Shown: positions 61,048 through 64,000 of the stretch, in pieces
Numbering within the stretch: position 1 is the first letter of the stretch
Layout: each line of letters opens with the position of its first letter
Assembly: GCA_016195915.1 (NCBI GenBank)
Contig: JACPYS010000042.1
Location: forward strand, 136,285-200,284
DNA: 64,000 nucleotides
Reading direction: 5' to 3'
Source: Betaproteobacteria bacterium
GTDB taxonomy: Bacteria; Pseudomonadota; Gammaproteobacteria; Burkholderiales; SG8-39
Notes under the pieces: model-generated
The model's database searches: none
The model's input: the letters and a program-made list of their open reading frames with translations, nothing else
What the model was told of the DNA's origin: nothing
Made by a program: the position numbers and the translations under genes

Positions 61048-61330
61048 GCACTACCTCTTTTTCGATGAAAGGACGCAGCTCCGGGCGCAGGGCCTTTTCG
61101 GTCACAAGGTCGACCGGGCAGCCGAGCATGTCTTCAAGGTGGAACTGGACGCCGAAGTATCGCTCCGAAGTCGCAGGACCGTCGAATGCCACCAGGACAT
61201 CCACGTCGCTTTCGCTGCCCGCGGCGTCACGCGCGGTCGAACCAAACAGGGCGAGTCGCGTCACCCCATAGCGTGCCGCCAGTACCGGCTTGCTTTGGGT
61301 CAGCAATTCAACGGCGCGCGCTCGCTTCAT
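61040..61330 (-). CDS. mntA: MNT-domain nucleotidyltransferase antitoxin (MntA)
   Basis: A 96-residue minimal nucleotidyltransferase with the G30-S31-x10-D42-x-D44 motif (LFGSTARDAAGSESDVDVLVAF), followed by the usual PVDLVTEKALRPELRPFIEKEVVRV. It modifies HepT to block toxicity. The ATG at 61330 was chosen because GGAG lies 6 bases before it; an ATG 12 bases upstream is possible. First gene of the pair, divergent from the beta-propeller gene. Confidence 0.92.
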   Translation of the reverse strand: MKRARAVELLTQSKPVLAARYGVTRLALFGSTARDAAGSESDVDVLVAFDGPATSERYFGVQFHLEDMLGCPVDLVTEKALRPELRPFIEKEVVRV

Positions 61331-61496
61331 CGCAATCTCCATTCGCGGTACCTTGCGCCCTGCAACCCGGATCGTAGCAATCTTCGCGCATTTGGATCGA
61401 ACCTCGAATATGGCGCCAGATCGAGCAAAACGCAATCGCGCTCCGAATGCGGCGTGCGGGTAGACTCCCGCCTGTGCGAACAGGAGGAGTCCCGCC

Positions 61497-62453
61497 ATGA
61501 AGCTTTCCGCAGCGTTGATCCTTGCGCTGGCCGCAAGCGCCGCAGTGGCGCAAGTCACTGTCCAGGAATACCCGCTGCCGCCGCGCGTCGGCGCGCACGA
61601 CGTCTGGGCCGACCCCGCGCCGGACGGGCCGGTGTGGTTCTCCGCGCAGAGGAGCGGCCAGCTCGGCCGGCTCGATCCGAAGTCCGGAAAAGTCGAGATG
61701 ATCGCGCTCAGTCCCAAGTCCTCGCCGCACGGCGTGATCACCGGGGAGGACGGCGCGCCCTGGCTCACCGACGGCGGGCAGAACGCGATCGTGCGCGTCG
61801 ATCCCAAGACGCGCGAGATGAAGACCTGGCCACTGCCCAAAGGCACCGGCTACGCCAATCTCAACACCGCAATCTTCGACAAGGCGGGCATCCACTGGTT
61901 TACGGGTCAGAGCGGCTACTACGGGCGGCTGGACCCGAGGACCGGCGACATGAAAGTGTTCGAAGCACCGAAGGGACGCGGGCCTTACGGCATCCACGCC
62001 ACGCCCGATGGCACCGTCTACTACGCTTCGCTCGCCGGTTCCTACATCGCGCGGCTCGATGGCGCGACCGGCAAGGCCACGGTGATCGAACCTCCCACGC
62101 GCGACCAGGGCGCACGGCGCGTGTGGTCGGATTCGAAGGGCCTGGTCTGGGTGGCAGAGTGGAACTCGGGGCAGCTCAGCCGCTACGACCCGAAGACCGG
62201 CGCCTGGGCGCAGTGGAAAGCACCGGGTGCGAACCCGCGCGTGTATGCGGTGTACGTGGACGAGCGGGACAAGGTGTGGGCCGCCGACTGGTCGGAGGGG
62301 GTGATGCTGCGCTTCGATCCCGCGACGCAGAAATTCGAGACCTTCAAATCTTCGAGCTCGAGCCCGAGCGTGCGACAGATCCACGGACGCAAGGGCGAGG
62401 TGTGGACGCCCGAATCCTCGGCCGACAAACTCGTGGTCTATCGCTACAGGTGA
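61497..62453 (+). CDS. Secreted beta-propeller protein, virginiamycin B lyase/SMP-30-like
   Basis: 318 residues with signal peptide MKLSAALILALAASAAVAQ. The rest is a six- to seven-bladed propeller with repeated units such as GQLGRLDPKSGKVEMI, NAIVRVDPKTREMKTW, YYGRLDPRTGDMKVF, IARLDGATGKATVI and GQLSRYDPKTGAWAQW. This repeat is typical of Vgb-like lyases and relatives; most have unknown substrates. A strong AGGAGGAG site precedes ATG 61497. It is followed at once by a secreted esterase in the same operon. Confidence 0.87.
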   Translation: MKLSAALILALAASAAVAQVTVQEYPLPPRVGAHDVWADPAPDGPVWFSAQRSGQLGRLDPKSGKVEMIALSPKSSPHGVITGEDGAPWLTDGGQNAIVRVDPKTREMKTWPLPKGTGYANLNTAIFDKAGIHWFTGQSGYYGRLDPRTGDMKVFEAPKGRGPYGIHATPDGTVYYASLAGSYIARLDGATGKATVIEPPTRDQGARRVWSDSKGLVWVAEWNSGQLSRYDPKTGAWAQWKAPGANPRVYAVYVDERDKVWAADWSEGVMLRFDPATQKFETFKSSSSSPSVRQIHGRKGEVWTPESSADKLVVYRYR

Positions 62454-62454
62454 A

Positions 62455-63405
62455 ATGATGAAGAGAATTCTTGCTGCTGCGGCGCTCTGCGCCGCGATCG
62501 GTACCGCGCTCGCGCAAAGCGGAACCATTCCCGCTCAGGTGCAGGCGAAGGTGAAGGAGACTGGCGCCATTCTCAATCCGGCGATGATCCAGGCGATGTT
62601 CGACCTGTATATCCCGCTGATGCCGCGCCTCGGACCCGAGGTCGCGGTGATCGAGGACCTGGCGTACGGCCCCGACGAGCGGCATCGTCTGGACGTGTTT
62701 TCGCCGGCCGCGAAGCCCGCACGAGCAGCGCCGGTGGTGGTATTCGTGCCAGGCGGCGGCTATGTGGGCGGTGCGAAGAGCCGGCCCGGCGTGCCGTTCT
62801 ACCAGAACGTCGGCGCCTACTTCGCGCGCAATGGAATGATCGGTGTGAACATCAATTACCGGCTTGCGCCGAAACATCCCTGGCCGGCGGGCGGCGAGGA
62901 CGTGGCCGCCGCGCTTCGATGGGTGCGAAGGAGCATCGCAGAGTTCGGCGGAGATCCCGGGCGGATCTTCCTGTTCGGCCAGTCCGCGGGCGGCACGCAC
63001 GCGGCGCACTATGCGTTCGACGAACGGCTGCAGCCTGCCGATGGCATGGACGGGGTGGCCGGCGTGATCCTGCAGTCGGCGGTGCTCGATCCGGCGGGCG
63101 GACCGAGCGGCCCGAACGTCGAGGCCTACTACGGTAAGGACCGCGCGCAATGGGCGGAGCGCTCGCTGTTCGGCAAGCTCGACGGGCGGCGCATTCCGGT
63201 GTTCATTCTGTACGCGCAATACGATCCGCCTCCGTTCAGAAGCGAATCGGCGAAGCTGCGCGAGGCGCTGTGCAAGCGCGACGGAACCTGCCCGCGAACG
63301 AAGGACATCGCCGGACACAACCATCTGAGCGAGATCCTGCACCTCGGTACCGAGGACGCCTCCATCGGGCCGGAGCTGCTGGATTTCGTTCGGCAGACTC
63401 CCTGA
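62455..63405 (+). CDS. Secreted alpha/beta hydrolase (esterase/lipase family)
   Basis: 316 residues, signal peptide MMKRILAAAALCAAIGTALAQ. Core motifs are VVVFVPGGGYVGGAKSR (oxyanion-hole HGGG-like, with PGGG here), YRLAPKHPWPAGGEDVAAAL, the nucleophile FGQSAGGTHAA, the acid in LYAQYDPPPFRSE and the His in IAGHNHLSEI. This is the hormone-sensitive-lipase/BD-FAE-like pattern. It starts one base after the propeller gene stop (ATG 62455 or 62458), so the two secreted proteins are probably made together. Confidence 0.9.
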   Translation: MMKRILAAAALCAAIGTALAQSGTIPAQVQAKVKETGAILNPAMIQAMFDLYIPLMPRLGPEVAVIEDLAYGPDERHRLDVFSPAAKPARAAPVVVFVPGGGYVGGAKSRPGVPFYQNVGAYFARNGMIGVNINYRLAPKHPWPAGGEDVAAALRWVRRSIAEFGGDPGRIFLFGQSAGGTHAAHYAFDERLQPADGMDGVAGVILQSAVLDPAGGPSGPNVEAYYGKDRAQWAERSLFGKLDGRRIPVFILYAQYDPPPFRSESAKLREALCKRDGTCPRTKDIAGHNHLSEILHLGTEDASIGPELLDFVRQTP

Positions 63406-63426
63406 ATGGCGGGACTGCCCGGGTGA

Positions 63427-63627
63427 TCAGGGTTCCTGCTTCTCCTGCGCGGCGCCCGGCAATGGCGCAAGCATGCTCTGGACTCTCGCTCCGCATTGTC
63501 TGGCCAGCGCGGGATTCTGCAACCACATCTGAATGAAAAATTCGCGCATTTGCTCGGACTGAGCGAGGCGCTGCAACATCAGCTCCTGCGGAATGACGGT
63601 GGGGGTGGGATGGACCGGCTCAGACAT
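63427..63627 (-). CDS. Small hypothetical protein
   Basis: 66 residues: MSEPVHPTPTVIPQELMLQR, LAQSEQMREFFIQMWLQNPA, LARQCGARVQSMLAPLPGAA. Mostly helical, soluble, with no recognised family. GGAGT about 9 bases before ATG 63627 supports the start. It converges on the esterase gene, with a 21-base gap. Confidence 0.5.
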   Translation of the reverse strand: MSEPVHPTPTVIPQELMLQRLAQSEQMREFFIQMWLQNPALARQCGARVQSMLAPLPGAAQEKQEP

Positions 63628-63776
63628 TCGGGTCGACTCCGCGTTTGATCTCTTCGTTCGGCGATCTTCATCGAATGGAAAGTGACCGGCGCATCGACGC
63701 CAGGCAAACCATTTTACTTCGCCGTCAGCTCGGGCGGGATTCCGGTAGGATGGATTCTGCGCAAGGGAGAAAACCG

Positions 63777-64000
63777 ATGCACGTCGTCGAAAGCTTCGCC
63801 GCATTCGCCGAGAATTACCGCAGGCAGCCGATCGCACCACAGGTGATGCACCACGCCAAGCGCGCGGTCATCGACCTCTACGCGGCAATGTTCCCGGGGG
63901 CGGTGGTCGCTCCGGCAACGCTGCTCGAGCGCTCGCTTGCCGAGGAACTCGACCGCGGCACTGCACGGCTTGCGCTGGGCCGCAAGGCTACGGTGCGCGC
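63777..64000 (+). CDS. MmgE/PrpD-family protein (N-terminal part, continues beyond window)
   Basis: The visible 74 residues begin MHVVESFAAFAENYRRQPIA, then PQVMHHAKRAVIDLYAAMFPG, the typical opening of MmgE/PrpD proteins (2-methylcitrate dehydratase and related hydro-lyases or isomerases). AAGGGAGA lies before the start. The 3' part is outside the window, so the length and active site cannot be judged. It is divergent from the small gene at 63427. Confidence 0.8.
   Translation, partial: MHVVESFAAFAENYRRQPIAPQVMHHAKRAVIDLYAAMFPGAVVAPATLLERSLAEELDRGTARLALGRKATVR

Noticed and set aside
1-64000. tRNA, rRNA, insertion sequences, integrase genes or replication origins
   Set aside because: No cloverleaf-like or rRNA-like sequence and no transposase or integrase frame was recognised anywhere in the window.

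Overview
The window is high-GC bacterial DNA with no rRNA or tRNA gene seen. Two Bug/TctC-type tricarboxylate-binding receptors, a Liv-type branched-chain ABC operon next to a CoxMSL-type molybdenum hydroxylase, a URO-D-family enzyme and an MmgE/PrpD-like gene suggest a Betaproteobacterium (Burkholderiales-like). This is an inference from gene content, not from a phylogenetic marker.

Positions 1-16800 are mainly metabolism and transport: an Hpt gene tail, a Bug receptor, a receiver protein, the three-subunit molybdenum hydroxylase (2083-5715), a complete Liv-type transporter (5789-10389), a hemerythrin, a VOC protein and an acyl-CoA-dehydrogenase-fold flavoenzyme. On the minus strand lie mobA and moeA (molybdenum cofactor synthesis, matching the hydroxylase) and an orphan MlaF-like ATPase, followed by an MFS transporter. 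Positions 16800-24180 hold smaller accessory genes. The most unusual is at 20322-21095: a glutaredoxin-DinB fusion whose first active-site cysteine codon is an in-frame TGA, with a SECIS-like hairpin directly downstream. It is a strong candidate selenoprotein.

Positions 24180-60700 are dominated by signalling. Three soluble giant histidine kinases carry tandem arrays of 11, 9 and 16 GAF domains (2715, 2146 and 3060 residues). A fourth kinase is membrane-bound, with a periplasmic CxxCH haem-type sensor. They sit in operons with Hpt, receiver, receiver-cyclase and globin genes, which looks like a phosphorelay feeding a cyclic-nucleotide or second-messenger output. The GAF arrays are mosaics of related modules joined by an almost invariant linker. 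Gene fossils at 42934-43738 show that the kinase operon was duplicated and then partly deleted.

Toxin-antitoxin modules occupy every boundary between the kinase blocks: a HicA-like/HTH pair and VapBC (34659-36245), PIN/AbrB and a decayed HigBA (48446-49952), and MntA/HepT (60694-61330). Several have clear palindromic operators, and some appear to be leaderless. The right end (61497-64000) returns to secreted enzymes and the start of an MmgE/PrpD-like gene.
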